Source: Algoriphagus lutimaris (GTDB lineage: Bacteria; Bacteroidota; Bacteroidia; Cytophagales; Cyclobacteriaceae). From it: a stretch of DNA of 64,000 nt. Numbering within the stretch: position 1 is the first letter of the stretch; each line of letters opens with the position of its first letter. The DNA is taken from NCBI RefSeq assembly GCF_017051705.1, contig NZ_JAFIDJ010000002.1:186001-250000 (forward strand), given 5' to 3'. The notes under the pieces are model-generated. The model was not told the DNA's origin. It ran no database searches and saw only the letters and a program-made list of their open reading frames with translations. Of this stretch, positions 35,840-45,198 are shown one piece after another. The position numbers and the translations under genes were made by a program.

Positions 35840-36140
35840 CGCAGAGTTGAAAAGGTTTTTTGAAAATATGAAGGAGCAAGATCAGCAATTGGAAATCCCT
35901 CCTTACCCAAGCTATAAAACAAAAAAAATCAATTTCTGGATACCGGCAGGGATCGCAGCATCCTTGGCATTGCTGGGCTTGATTATGAACGAGCCTCAAC
36001 CTATACCTGAAGCCCCGAAAGAAGTTTTGATCATCACACTTCAGGAAGGTGAAAACAATGAACAAGAATTTGTCATTGAAGAAACTACCTATTTGGATGT
36101 TTGGGAATCTCCCACTGCCTCTTTACTTACTGACTACTAA
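35829..36140 (+). CDS. Small membrane-anchored protein, likely anti-sigma partner
   Basis: A 103-residue protein: cytoplasmic N-terminus (1-35, MEDNAELKRFFENMKEQDQ), one membrane span (about 37-52, FWIPAGIAASLALLGLIM) and an acidic outer segment. It starts 11 bp before the sigma gene ends, so the pair is translationally coupled. Size and topology fit a one-span anti-sigma factor, but no ZAS (zinc anti-sigma) motif is seen, so this remains inference. The next exported protein starts 13 bp after its stop. Confidence 0.6.
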   Translation: MEDNAELKRFFENMKEQDQQLEIPPYPSYKTKKINFWIPAGIAASLALLGLIMNEPQPIPEAPKEVLIITLQEGENNEQEFVIEETTYLDVWESPTASLLTDY

Positions 36141-36153
36141 ACCAACTTATATT

Positions 36154-36933
36154 ATGAAATACCTATTCGTCCTCTTTTTTATCCTAAGTGCCGGAATGGC
36201 CCAGGGGCAGGTAGCCACCTCTGTTTATTCCAACCAGGATATTTTTCAAAGGAACCTGTATTCCGCTGACAGAATCATGGGAATGCGAGAAGAATTGGAG
36301 CTGACAGATGCTCAGGTCGCCAATATCAAAAAAGCATACAGCAAAAATGCTGGAGAATTCAGCACCCTTAAATGGGACTTAGACGCGGCCACCTTAAAAT
36401 TGAAAAACCTACTGGATCAAACTAAAATCGATCAAGTTGCAGTTCAAAAGCAAATGGACGAGGTGTTAAAACTAGAAAATCAGTTGAAGAAATTGCAATT
36501 GGACAATTTGGTCTCCATTAAAAATGTGCTGACTGAAGAACAGCAAGAAAGCCTTCAGTCTTCCCCTAATTTAATCTTTGGTCGAATTTCCAGTGTCCAG
36601 TCGAAAACAGGAGCACAAGGCACTCAATTTGGCCAAAATGGCCTTTCCCAAACAAAAGTGATCGGATATCCCACAGCCACCAGCATCAAGGGAGGAGACG
36701 TAGTAAGCCCGAGTGTATCTGTTCGAGTAGCAGGCAGTGCCAAAGATGGTAATGAGCCGATGTATTTTCTGGACACAAAAAACGGAATGAAACAGATTAA
36801 AGAAATTAAGGATATCGAACCGAATAACATTGAAAGCATCTCCGTTTTAAAGGGAGAATCAGCTGTAGAAAAGTTTGGTGAGAAAGCTAAAAATGGCGCC
36901 ATCGTCATCAAACTAAAGAATAATCCTCACTGA
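36154..36933 (+). CDS. Exported Spy-like helical protein fused to a TonB-plug-like domain
   Basis: A 259-residue protein with signal peptide MKYLFVLFFILSAGMAQG. Residues 40-145 are a coiled helical stretch (MREELELTDAQVANIKKAY, then QKQMDEVLKLENQLKKLQLDN and LTEEQQESLQ) like the LTxxQ proteins Spy/CpxP. Residues 180-257 (SVRVAGSAKDGNEPMYFLD, IEPNNIESISVLKGESA, GEKAKNGAIVIKLK) resemble the plug-like domain found in Bacteroidota TonB-associated proteins. The start at 36154 is chosen because an upstream in-frame ATG at 36049 would read through the preceding gene. Third gene of the sigma operon; sensor or chaperone role is possible but unproven. Confidence 0.68.
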   Translation: MKYLFVLFFILSAGMAQGQVATSVYSNQDIFQRNLYSADRIMGMREELELTDAQVANIKKAYSKNAGEFSTLKWDLDAATLKLKNLLDQTKIDQVAVQKQMDEVLKLENQLKKLQLDNLVSIKNVLTEEQQESLQSSPNLIFGRISSVQSKTGAQGTQFGQNGLSQTKVIGYPTATSIKGGDVVSPSVSVRVAGSAKDGNEPMYFLDTKNGMKQIKEIKDIEPNNIESISVLKGESAVEKFGEKAKNGAIVIKLKNNPH

Positions 36934-36952
36934 AATTTGGTTGATTTTTAAC

Positions 36953-36986
36953 AAAAAAAGGAAGCTCGTTTGAGCTTCCTTTTTTT
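36953..36986. terminator. Bidirectional stem-loop terminator
   Basis: Arms aaaaaaaggaagctc and gagcttccttttttt around gttt, between the sigma operon and the convergent DUF885 gene. Confidence 0.88.
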
Positions 36987-37005
36987 GTTTCTGAATTCAG
37001 ATGAT

Positions 37006-38688
37006 TTAATCTAAAAACTTCCAGCTTGCTTTATGATTCTTCTTCAACGGATTGCCGGTTACTTTTGCTCTCAAAATTTCAATTGGCATGGCATTCTGAC
37101 TTAAAATCAGGTCATGAAATTCTTTTTCTCCCATTTTACCAGAATTGACCACTTCGTCTCTCATAGAGTATATTTCCAACGCTCCAATCATATAGGCAAT
37201 TTGATAAAGCGGACCATATCTTCCTTCAAAAGATCTTCTGACTTCCGCTTCCGCATTGGCTCTTTCGTGTCCCACTTTATCCACCAACAAGTCAATACAT
37301 TCTTGTGGAGTCATTTCTTCCAGATGATAGCTCAAGGAGAAGATAATTCTGGCGCATCTATGCATTCTCCAAAACAGCATCCCGATTTTATCTTTCGCAT
37401 CTCTTGGAAAACCTCTGTCCCAAAGAACAAACTCCCAATACAAAGCCCATCCTTCTGTCCAAAATGGAGTTCTGAACATACGTCTATGTGTCATGTTTCT
37501 TTGGTTCATAAACTGCTGTAAGTGGTGGCCGGGAATCAATTCGTGCTGCACTGTGGCTCTGGAAAAATGAGGATTATTTCCTCTCATGCTCATCATTTTA
37601 TCTTCATGGCTCATCTCAGAGGTAGGATAGGAAATCTGAATGGTTTCACCTCCCAAGAAGAAGGGGCTTACTCGCTGTCTTTCCGCAGAAATCATGGTAG
37701 TTCTCCAAGTTTCTTTTGCCATTGGAGGTACGGTCACCAAGTCATTTTTCTCTACATATTCGGTAGCTTCTTCTGCTAATCGAATTACTTCTGCTGGCCA
37801 TTCTCCAGCGGGCAAATAGGTCTCTTTAACCATCTCCAAAGCAGCCTTCCAATCATCTCCAAATCCCAATTCGTTGGATGCTTTCAGCATTTCTGCCTCA
37901 CACCATTCAAATTGCTTTTCCGCTTCAGCAATTAATTCTTCCGGACTATAGGCAATCATTTCAAAAGCCAACTGATTCAATAATGCCTCACGACCAATAG
38001 GTTTTCCAATAATCCCGCTTCCATCGTCTTTCACTGAATTAGTAAAATGTGCTCGTAAAGCTTTGGCATAAGCCTTCATGCTTTCATCCAGTTTTTTCCA
38101 AGGTTCAGGCATCCACCAAGTAAACATGGGATCATAATCATAATAGTAGGAGTAAGCTTCTCCAACTACTCTATTCAAACGTTCAACTGCCTCTGCAGCC
38201 AAATCTGCTTTTTGCCAACTGGTATATTTTGGCATACTAGGAAGTGCTGCTAATTGAGCATCTACTTTTTTGGCTACCTCATTCCAGGTAGCTGCCAAGG
38301 CTTGGGAATCCGGAGTTTTTGCTCTTCTCCTTCCTACCACAAACTCTTCAAGAGGGGTTCCAAACGCCACCACAGAAGAAATTTCCTCAAAGGCTCTTCG
38401 CTCCAGATCTAATTCAGCCAATTCCTTTTCCAAAAAATTTCTAAACAAGACGTAATCAATCTTCCCGTCCTCAGACAAGCTATTGTAATTCAACTTATTT
38501 AAATCATTCAAGTAGTTGGTGTTGAATTCTTCAATTCGGTCAAAGTATTCAAGAGACAAGTTATTCGTGTATAACCTCCTCAAAGCACCCCAGTCAGCCT
38601 GATAAGTTTCAATGGTCTGAACTAGTTCTGTGGCAGATACCATATTCAAAACCATACTCAATAATACGAGTAGTAGTGTTTTTTTCAT
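37006..38688 (-). CDS. DUF885 family protein (predicted metallopeptidase)
   Basis: A 560-residue protein of the DUF885 family, whose members are probable zinc peptidases. Signal peptide MKKTLLLVLLSMVLNMVSA, so periplasmic. The motif QHELIPGHHLQQF (about residues 389-401) gives the HExxxGH metal-like signature, followed by FWTEGWALYWE with a conserved Glu. The family is mostly alpha-helical, which fits here (LYTNNLSLEYFDRIEEF and later helices). Substrate unknown. Confidence 0.85.
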   Translation of the reverse strand: MKKTLLLVLLSMVLNMVSATELVQTIETYQADWGALRRLYTNNLSLEYFDRIEEFNTNYLNDLNKLNYNSLSEDGKIDYVLFRNFLEKELAELDLERRAFEEISSVVAFGTPLEEFVVGRRRAKTPDSQALAATWNEVAKKVDAQLAALPSMPKYTSWQKADLAAEAVERLNRVVGEAYSYYYDYDPMFTWWMPEPWKKLDESMKAYAKALRAHFTNSVKDDGSGIIGKPIGREALLNQLAFEMIAYSPEELIAEAEKQFEWCEAEMLKASNELGFGDDWKAALEMVKETYLPAGEWPAEVIRLAEEATEYVEKNDLVTVPPMAKETWRTTMISAERQRVSPFFLGGETIQISYPTSEMSHEDKMMSMRGNNPHFSRATVQHELIPGHHLQQFMNQRNMTHRRMFRTPFWTEGWALYWEFVLWDRGFPRDAKDKIGMLFWRMHRCARIIFSLSYHLEEMTPQECIDLLVDKVGHERANAEAEVRRSFEGRYGPLYQIAYMIGALEIYSMRDEVVNSGKMGEKEFHDLILSQNAMPIEILRAKVTGNPLKKNHKASWKFLD

Positions 38689-38890
38689 TTGGTTGGTGGT
38701 TAGGTTAATTCCTTAAATTAATTCATTTGATCCGAATCTCGGGGAATATTTGATAAGCGTCATTTTTTCAGTTTTTAGGAAAAATTTTTCATGTATGATT
38801 AAGTCAAAACTGTAGAACTCTAGATGACATGAATTAAAATGAAGCAGACCAACAAGTATACTACCTCTTGATTATGAATGGATTGATGCT

Positions 38891-40144
38891 TTAAAAGCGA
38901 AATAGATACCCACCCAAATCGCTGAAAGTATTAGACCTACGTGTGGAGTCAGAATCCTTCTTTTTAAGATAGGTTTCCCATCCATCCGAATCAGACAATC
39001 CAATTTTTACTTCTACCAATTTTTCTTCAGAAAAAGAGTTCATCCCCCTTTTTTCGTCCACCAAACCCAAATAACTATTATCCGATAGACGATATATTTT
39101 TGCCCAACCCTGATCTGCAGACAATTCCAAACCGAGATTCTGAGTCATGAAATTTTCCATGGGAAGCATGTCCTTATAATAGAGCCAAGTGATGCTTGCG
39201 TAAAAATTAAATTCAGCCCCTAAAGAAGTTGCCAATGGATTGCAACTCTTCAGTTCTGGAATAAATTTTTCATTTTCAGGGTGCATTCGAAACATTTCAA
39301 ACTCCAATAAATAGCCTTCCGGATCCACCGCTACAAACCCATCATGTGCACCATCTGGCTTAACTTTCAGGGTGTATTTGATCGTTACTTTTTCCTTTTG
39401 TAAATGGCTATACCATGGCTCCAAATTATCAGTCAACAAGGCAAGGGCAACAGATTTTACTTCATTCCCTGAATACCCACTTCCCTCCACACTTTTGATA
39501 ACAAGTCTCGAGTCCCCAGCAATTTGAAAAGTAACGGATTTCTCTTCCTCAGAAAGCATGTTCAACCCCAGCGTCTCGCTGTAAAATTTCTTTGCTGCAG
39601 GTAAATCCTTATAAAACCAAATTAATTCTTGAGCAGTAATCCCAAAGTCTCCTAGGTCTCTAAAATCTGAATTCTGAGCTAGCAAATTGTTAATATTCGA
39701 TTCAGGGTACCCAAGCATTCTTCCGAAAGACCTTGAAACATCTTCCTTCTTTTGACCTGAGTATTCTTTAGAAGCTTCTAATTCATTTACTCTTTTTTTT
39801 AGCATTTGATACGCTTCTAAGGATTCTCCTTTATACAGAATTAATACCTCTTTTCCCTGAACCACTGAGGAATCAAACAAACTAGTTCCTATCAGATTAG
39901 GCTCTCGAAAAACTGAAATTTCATATTTCTCAGCAATTCTCGTTGCTTCCGGCATAAATAAATCCATTTCAGAGGGACTTAAAGGTTGGCTTAAAGCAAT
40001 TGGTTTCACACCAGCTTTAACCATTTCAGCAAACGCTTCAAGTGCTCCTGATTCCTTTTTAAATTCAACTTTTTGGCAAGAGTATAGAATCATAATAAAA
40101 GAGACCAGAAACAAGGGAGGAAGATAATTTTTCCTAAAGTTCAT
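38891..40144 (-). CDS. VOC-domain lipoprotein
   Basis: A 417-residue predicted lipoprotein: signal sequence with lipobox ending ILYSC (Cys near residue 23). Residues about 175-285 are one glyoxalase/VOC domain (LIWFYKDLPAAKKFYSETLGL, then DPEGYLLEFEMFR), and about 305-415 a second, weaker copy (SITWLYYKDMLPMENFMTQNLGL). VOC enzymes are normally cytoplasmic, so an exported two-domain form with a lipid anchor is unusual. Metal-binding His/Glu residues are not all visible, so catalysis is unproven. Residues 35-160 match nothing I know. Confidence 0.7.
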   Translation of the reverse strand: MNFRKNYLPPLFLVSFIMILYSCQKVEFKKESGALEAFAEMVKAGVKPIALSQPLSPSEMDLFMPEATRIAEKYEISVFREPNLIGTSLFDSSVVQGKEVLILYKGESLEAYQMLKKRVNELEASKEYSGQKKEDVSRSFGRMLGYPESNINNLLAQNSDFRDLGDFGITAQELIWFYKDLPAAKKFYSETLGLNMLSEEEKSVTFQIAGDSRLVIKSVEGSGYSGNEVKSVALALLTDNLEPWYSHLQKEKVTIKYTLKVKPDGAHDGFVAVDPEGYLLEFEMFRMHPENEKFIPELKSCNPLATSLGAEFNFYASITWLYYKDMLPMENFMTQNLGLELSADQGWAKIYRLSDNSYLGLVDEKRGMNSFSEEKLVEVKIGLSDSDGWETYLKKKDSDSTRRSNTFSDLGGYLFRF

Positions 40145-40369
40145 AAGGGTAGATTCTTTGATTTAATAATCGAGTTTAGGAATAAGTTTCCAAAAAGGAG
40201 CAACCACACAGGGAAATCCTGCATCTATTATCAAAGAACTGCGATACTCCTGAACACCTAAACCATTTAAAAACAATTTCTTATATTCCAATAGCAAAAA
40301 ATATTACTTCCAAACACATGCTTTTCTAGACTTTTTTTAACGATCACTTCAACCCCCAATCAATTTAAT

Positions 40370-41257
40370 ATGGAGTTAATTATCAAAAATTTATCAAAGA
40401 CTTATCCAAATGGAGTAAAGGCTTTGAATGACATTTCTCTCACTATACCACAAGGGATGTTTGGACTACTTGGTCCCAACGGAGCAGGTAAATCCACCTT
40501 GATGAGGACTATTGCCACCCTTCAGGATGCCGACAGTGGAAGTATCCAATTGGATGACATAAATGTATTGAAAGACAAACAATCTGTTCGCGAGCGTTTA
40601 GGTTATTTACCTCAGGATTTTGGATTATATCCTAGAATCAATGCGGAGGTCATGTTGGACCATATAGCCCAAATGAAAGGAATAGGAAATAAATCCGACC
40701 GTAAGATATTGGTCGAGAATCTCCTTCAAAAAGTAAACCTATACGCAGATAGAAAGAAAGGACTTGGAACCTATTCAGGGGGAATGAGGCAGCGATTTGG
40801 TATTGCACAGGCACTAGTAGGAAATCCTTCCTTAATCATTGTAGATGAGCCAACCGCTGGTCTTGACCCTTCCGAACGAAACAGATTTTACAATTTGCTA
40901 TCAGAAATTGGAGAAAACACCATCGTAATCCTATCTACCCATATCGTAGAAGACGTAAATACGCTTTGCTCTAATATGGCCATCATCTGTAAAGGTGAAT
41001 TATTGATGCAAGGAAAACCAAAAGATGGAATCGCTTCTATTCAGGGTAGGATCTATCAGAAAGCCATTGATAAAACTGAATTAGACACCTATAGAAACGA
41101 ATACAATCTTATTTCCACCAAATTAATTGAAGGAAGATTAAGTCTAAGAATTGAAAGTGAAACAGATCCTGGTAACGGATTTGAACCAACTCCAGCTGAT
41201 CTTGAAGATGTCTATTTCAGTCACATTTCAAAAAAAGTAGATCCTATCACTATTTAA
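40370..41257 (+). CDS. ABC transporter ATP-binding protein
   Basis: A 295-residue ATPase: Walker A GPNGAGKST (about residues 37-45), Q-loop LPQDFGLYPR, signature TYSGGMRQRFG and Walker B LIIVDEPTAGLDP, then the switch His in STHIVED. It is of the ABC-2 drug/antibiotic and Na/Cu export type with a C-terminal extension. It ends 9 bp before a huge permease-peptidase gene and is surely its partner. Confidence 0.93.
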   Translation: MELIIKNLSKTYPNGVKALNDISLTIPQGMFGLLGPNGAGKSTLMRTIATLQDADSGSIQLDDINVLKDKQSVRERLGYLPQDFGLYPRINAEVMLDHIAQMKGIGNKSDRKILVENLLQKVNLYADRKKGLGTYSGGMRQRFGIAQALVGNPSLIIVDEPTAGLDPSERNRFYNLLSEIGENTIVILSTHIVEDVNTLCSNMAIICKGELLMQGKPKDGIASIQGRIYQKAIDKTELDTYRNEYNLISTKLIEGRLSLRIESETDPGNGFEPTPADLEDVYFSHISKKVDPITI

Positions 41258-41266
41258 GAAATTGAC

Positions 41267-44200
41267 ATGTTTTTAGACATTTTCATTTTTGAACTGAGAT
41301 ACCGGTTTAGTCGGCCGGCTACTTATATCTACTTTGGACTATTGCTTATTGTGGCAATGCTATTAATTGGCTTTGGAAACACGCCCGCTTCCGAAAAAGT
41401 CTATCACAATGCACCTATCGTGATTGCCAACCTTCAATTATTGATTTCCTTGTTTGGAATCTTGTTGGCCTCTGCAGTAATGGGTGTTCCGCTCTATAGA
41501 GATTTAGAACATAAAACAGGTACATTCCTTTTCAGTTACCCCATCTCCAAATTCAGTTATTTCATGGGAAGGTTTTGGGGCTCTTTCGTCACCTTACTTT
41601 TCATTTCCTTAGGAAGCCTTATTGGGATTTACCTAGGAAGTATTTTGGGACCTACCTTTGGAACGGACGCCCTTCGATATGGCCCAAACACGCTTTGGAA
41701 CTACCTTCAACCTTGGCTGACTTTGACCTTGCCAAATCTATGGTTTGCATCGACATTATTCTTTGCATTGATTGTTTTTACCAGAAACATCAAATCCATT
41801 TACTCTGGAGGAATCGTGGTATTCATCGCCTATCTATTGGCAAATTTCCTCGCTAGTGATATAGAAAACAAGGATTTAGTACAGCTTTTGGATCCGTTTG
41901 GATTAAACACCTTTGATTACCAAACTCGGTATTTAACACCCTTTGAGCAAAACAATTTCATCCTTCCCCTTAGTGGAAACTTGCTTTTAAATAGGATAAT
42001 TTGGTCAGGGATTGGATTGGCATTTTTCCTAGCTTCCTATTTCAAATTTAGCTTCTCGTATTTCTTCAGTACCATTCAGAAAAAGAGCAAAAAAGAAGCT
42101 GAAAAGAGCGAAGCACCCGTATTGAAAAAAGTACTGGCAAAAGCAGATTTCACAGGAAACTATCAATGGAATAGCTTTAAAACACTTACCAAAATAGAAG
42201 TACAAAACATCCTCAAGGATGTCTATTTCCGTTCCATTTTATTGGGTGGTTCTGTATTTTTGATTTTAGATTTTTGGATTGGAAATACACTCTATAGCGT
42301 ACCCAATTTCCCTTCCACATCCTTTTTGATGGAGTACAAAACCTTTGATTATAATATTTTTGTCTTCATCATCATTGTGTTTTTCACTGGAGAAACACTG
42401 CATCGTGACAAGTCTTCGGGTTACTCCGTCATCAATGATACTTTTCCTGTAAAAGATGGGGCGGTAATTGCATCCAAATTCTCCGGGATGGCTTTTATCT
42501 GCCTTTTATTGACGACTTTGCCCATCGTAGTTGGGATCATTATCCAAACTTTAAAAGGATATTTCAACTATGATTTAGGAGTCTACCTAGTAGATAGTTA
42601 CCTCATTTCTTTGCCAGATTACCTACAAATGGTCATGTTGGTATTTGCAGTCCATTTGTTAGTCAATAACAAATTCGCAGGGCATGCTGCTGCCATTGGA
42701 ATTTGGGTCTTGATTATAGTTCTAAGGAATTTCGCCAATTACAATTTCAACATGTTCTTCTTCTCCTATAAACCGGGGTATAGATGGAGTGACATGAATG
42801 GATTGGGACACTTTGGAGAGCCTCTATTCTGGTTCAACCTGTATTGGACGGCATTCGGAATATTTCTAATCCTATTTTTCAGCATTTTCTATAGCAGGGG
42901 AACTGATAGCTCCACAAAAAGTAGGATTAGCACCGCAAAAAATAAATTGGGTAAAAGGACTGCTTTGACTTTTTATGGGTTTTTGTTTATAGCCCTTCTT
43001 TCCGGTGCCTACATATACCAATCGACAGTATATGAGAATGGCTATCAAACTTCAGAGGAAGGCGAAAAAAGACAAGTGGCCTATGAAAAACAACTCAAGC
43101 AATATGAGTTTATGGCCCAACCTAAAATCATTAAGGTCAATCTAAAAGCGGATCTTTACCCGCTAGAGAGAGATGCTTATTTTGAGGCTGAAGTAAGCAT
43201 GGTGAACAAAACTGACGAGCCTATAGATTCGGTTCATTTCAATAGTGCCTCATTAACCGACTTTGAAATTCTTTACAATGGTCAGGAATTGCCCTATCGT
43301 TTTCCTCTCGATTACGAGCCAAGAAAGTTTCAAATCTTTGGTAAAAAAGCTGAGAAGGAATGGTATCGAATTACTGCCTTACCTCAAACACTGATGCCAG
43401 GGGACACCTTGGACCTGGTGATCAAGAGTAAGGTCATCAATGATAAATTTCCTAACTCAGGTTTTGGAAGAGAGTTAGTTCATAATGGTTCTTTTATTGC
43501 TGGAGGAATGCCGGAAATTGGCTATTCATCAAGTATTGAGTTGAGTAGTGATGAAAAAAGAAGAGAATATGAATTGCCAGAAAAGCCAGATGATCTACCT
43601 CCACATGATGATCCCTATGGAAAAAGAACTTTGTTATTTCAAGACGATGCGGATTTCATCGATTTTGAGGCAACTGTCAGTACTATTCCGAGCCAAATTG
43701 CTGTGGCACCAGGGTATTTGCAAAAGGAATGGATTGAGGGAGACCGACGCTATTTCCATTATATACAGGACAGCCCGATTCAGGCATTCTTTTCAGTTTT
43801 GTCAGCAGAATATGAAGTCTTAAGAGACAAAACCAGTTTACCGAATGGACAGAGTATAGATATTGAAATTTATTACCAAAAAGGCCATGAATACAATCTG
43901 GATCGATTTGTACAATCCTATAAAGATGGATTGACTTATTTCTCTGAAACGTATGGACCATTTCAATTCAGGCAAATGAGGATTTTGGAATTCCCTCGCT
44001 ATGCTGGTTTCGCCCAATCTTTTCCTAACACAGTTCCTTTTGCTGAAAGCTTCGGATGGGTAGCAGATTTCTCAGATCCAAACAGCTTTGATTATGTTTA
44101 TTATGTTACTGCCCATGAATTGGCTCACCAATGGTGGGGACATCAAATCACACCAAACTATACGAGAGGAGCCAATTTGACTTCTGAAGCCTTGGCGGAA

Positions 44201-44911
44201 TTTTCGGCTTTGATTCTATCTGAAAGGAAATATGGAAAAGAAAACATGAAGAGATTCCTCAAGGATGAATTAGATGATTACCTACGTGGTAGATCGAACG
44301 AAAGCAAAAAAGAAAATGTGTTTATCAATTGTAATAGACCCTACCAATGGTATAACAAAGGAAGTTTGATTTTATATGGACTTCGGGATTTGATCGGTGA
44401 AGATGCTATAGATAGCGCCCTCTATAATTTCAATGCAGAATTTGGTTTAAAAACTACTCCTCCATTCCCTGGAAGTGCTGACCTGTACAGACATTTGGAA
44501 GCGTATACTCCCGACAGTTTGAAGTATTATTTGGATGACACCTGGAACAAAATCACTTTGTATGACAACAAAGCCGAGGAAGTAACGGCTACAAAAATTG
44601 CCGAGGATGAATATGATGTAACCATCAGAATCCATTCCCAAAAACTTTATGCTGATTCAGCTGGTGAAGAGTCTGATGCCTCTTATGAAGGTGACTATAT
44701 TGATATTGGCATATTCGCGGCAGAGGACCAGGATGAAAATGGAAAGGATAGAGTAAACCCGCTCTATGTCCAGAAATATAAAATCAAACCTGGAGAAACC
44801 ACCCTTACGATTCGAGTAAAAGGTGAACCTGTCAAAGCTGGAATTGACCCCTACAATAAATTGATTGATAGAATTCCAGATGACAATACGATCTCTGTCG
44901 AAATTTTATAA
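41267..44911 (+). CDS. ABC-2 type permease fused to M1 family aminopeptidase
   Basis: A 1214-residue protein. Residues 1-550 contain about twelve membrane spans in two sets (about 15-270 and 320-545), as two ABC-2 half-permeases would. A further span near 565-585 leads into a large extracytoplasmic M1 peptidase (about 610-1150). The zinc motif is HELAHQWWGH with H950, E951 and H954, and the third ligand Glu is in TSEALAEFSAL 18-20 residues on. The usual GAMEN recognition motif is replaced by GFAQSFPNTVPFAES. M1/ABC fusions of this type occur in Bacteroidota and Gammaproteobacteria; substrate unknown. The ABC ATPase is encoded immediately upstream. Confidence 0.88.
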   Translation: MFLDIFIFELRYRFSRPATYIYFGLLLIVAMLLIGFGNTPASEKVYHNAPIVIANLQLLISLFGILLASAVMGVPLYRDLEHKTGTFLFSYPISKFSYFMGRFWGSFVTLLFISLGSLIGIYLGSILGPTFGTDALRYGPNTLWNYLQPWLTLTLPNLWFASTLFFALIVFTRNIKSIYSGGIVVFIAYLLANFLASDIENKDLVQLLDPFGLNTFDYQTRYLTPFEQNNFILPLSGNLLLNRIIWSGIGLAFFLASYFKFSFSYFFSTIQKKSKKEAEKSEAPVLKKVLAKADFTGNYQWNSFKTLTKIEVQNILKDVYFRSILLGGSVFLILDFWIGNTLYSVPNFPSTSFLMEYKTFDYNIFVFIIIVFFTGETLHRDKSSGYSVINDTFPVKDGAVIASKFSGMAFICLLLTTLPIVVGIIIQTLKGYFNYDLGVYLVDSYLISLPDYLQMVMLVFAVHLLVNNKFAGHAAAIGIWVLIIVLRNFANYNFNMFFFSYKPGYRWSDMNGLGHFGEPLFWFNLYWTAFGIFLILFFSIFYSRGTDSSTKSRISTAKNKLGKRTALTFYGFLFIALLSGAYIYQSTVYENGYQTSEEGEKRQVAYEKQLKQYEFMAQPKIIKVNLKADLYPLERDAYFEAEVSMVNKTDEPIDSVHFNSASLTDFEILYNGQELPYRFPLDYEPRKFQIFGKKAEKEWYRITALPQTLMPGDTLDLVIKSKVINDKFPNSGFGRELVHNGSFIAGGMPEIGYSSSIELSSDEKRREYELPEKPDDLPPHDDPYGKRTLLFQDDADFIDFEATVSTIPSQIAVAPGYLQKEWIEGDRRYFHYIQDSPIQAFFSVLSAEYEVLRDKTSLPNGQSIDIEIYYQKGHEYNLDRFVQSYKDGLTYFSETYGPFQFRQMRILEFPRYAGFAQSFPNTVPFAESFGWVADFSDPNSFDYVYYVTAHELAHQWWGHQITPNYTRGANLTSEALAEFSALILSERKYGKENMKRFLKDELDDYLRGRSNESKKENVFINCNRPYQWYNKGSLILYGLRDLIGEDAIDSALYNFNAEFGLKTTPPFPGSADLYRHLEAYTPDSLKYYLDDTWNKITLYDNKAEEVTATKIAEDEYDVTIRIHSQKLYADSAGEESDASYEGDYIDIGIFAAEDQDENGKDRVNPLYVQKYKIKPGETTLTIRVKGEPVKAGIDPYNKLIDRIPDDNTISVEIL

Positions 44912-44914
44912 GGC

Positions 44915-44953
44915 AAAAAGCCATGTTCTACTTCATAGAACATGGCTTTTTTT
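44915..44953. terminator. Bidirectional stem-loop terminator
   Basis: Sixteen-bp arms (aaaaagccatgttcta, tagaacatggcttttt) around cttca between convergent genes. Confidence 0.9.
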
Positions 44954-44966
44954 ATTTAGAAAATCT

Positions 44967-45176
44967 TTACTTTCTTTTTCTAAGTATAGCAACTAGAATT
45001 AGTACAAAAACTGCCACTCCTACTACCCAAACCCAGGTTTGTTGATACCATTCTGGTTCACCGATATTGACATCAATATCCAGCCCTCCATCTTGAGCAA
45101 ATGATGTAAGACTTGCAGTCATTGCCATCATCAATAAAAACAGATTTTGCGTGTATTTAATCAATTGATTTTTCAT
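44967..45176 (-). CDS. Small exported/membrane protein, unknown
   Basis: A 69-residue protein with an apparent signal peptide (MKNQLIKYTQNLFLLMMAMTASLTSFAQ), a short acidic segment (DGGLDIDVNIGEPEWYQQ), a membrane span (TWVWVVGVAVFVLILVAIL) and the cytoplasmic end RKRK. The layout resembles a tiny type I membrane protein. It lies 22 bp after a beta-barrel gene on the same strand and may be co-transcribed. I know no family for it. Confidence 0.62.
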   Translation of the reverse strand: MKNQLIKYTQNLFLLMMAMTASLTSFAQDGGLDIDVNIGEPEWYQQTWVWVVGVAVFVLILVAILRKRK

Positions 45177-45198
45177 GGTTGAAATGATTTATAGTGAA

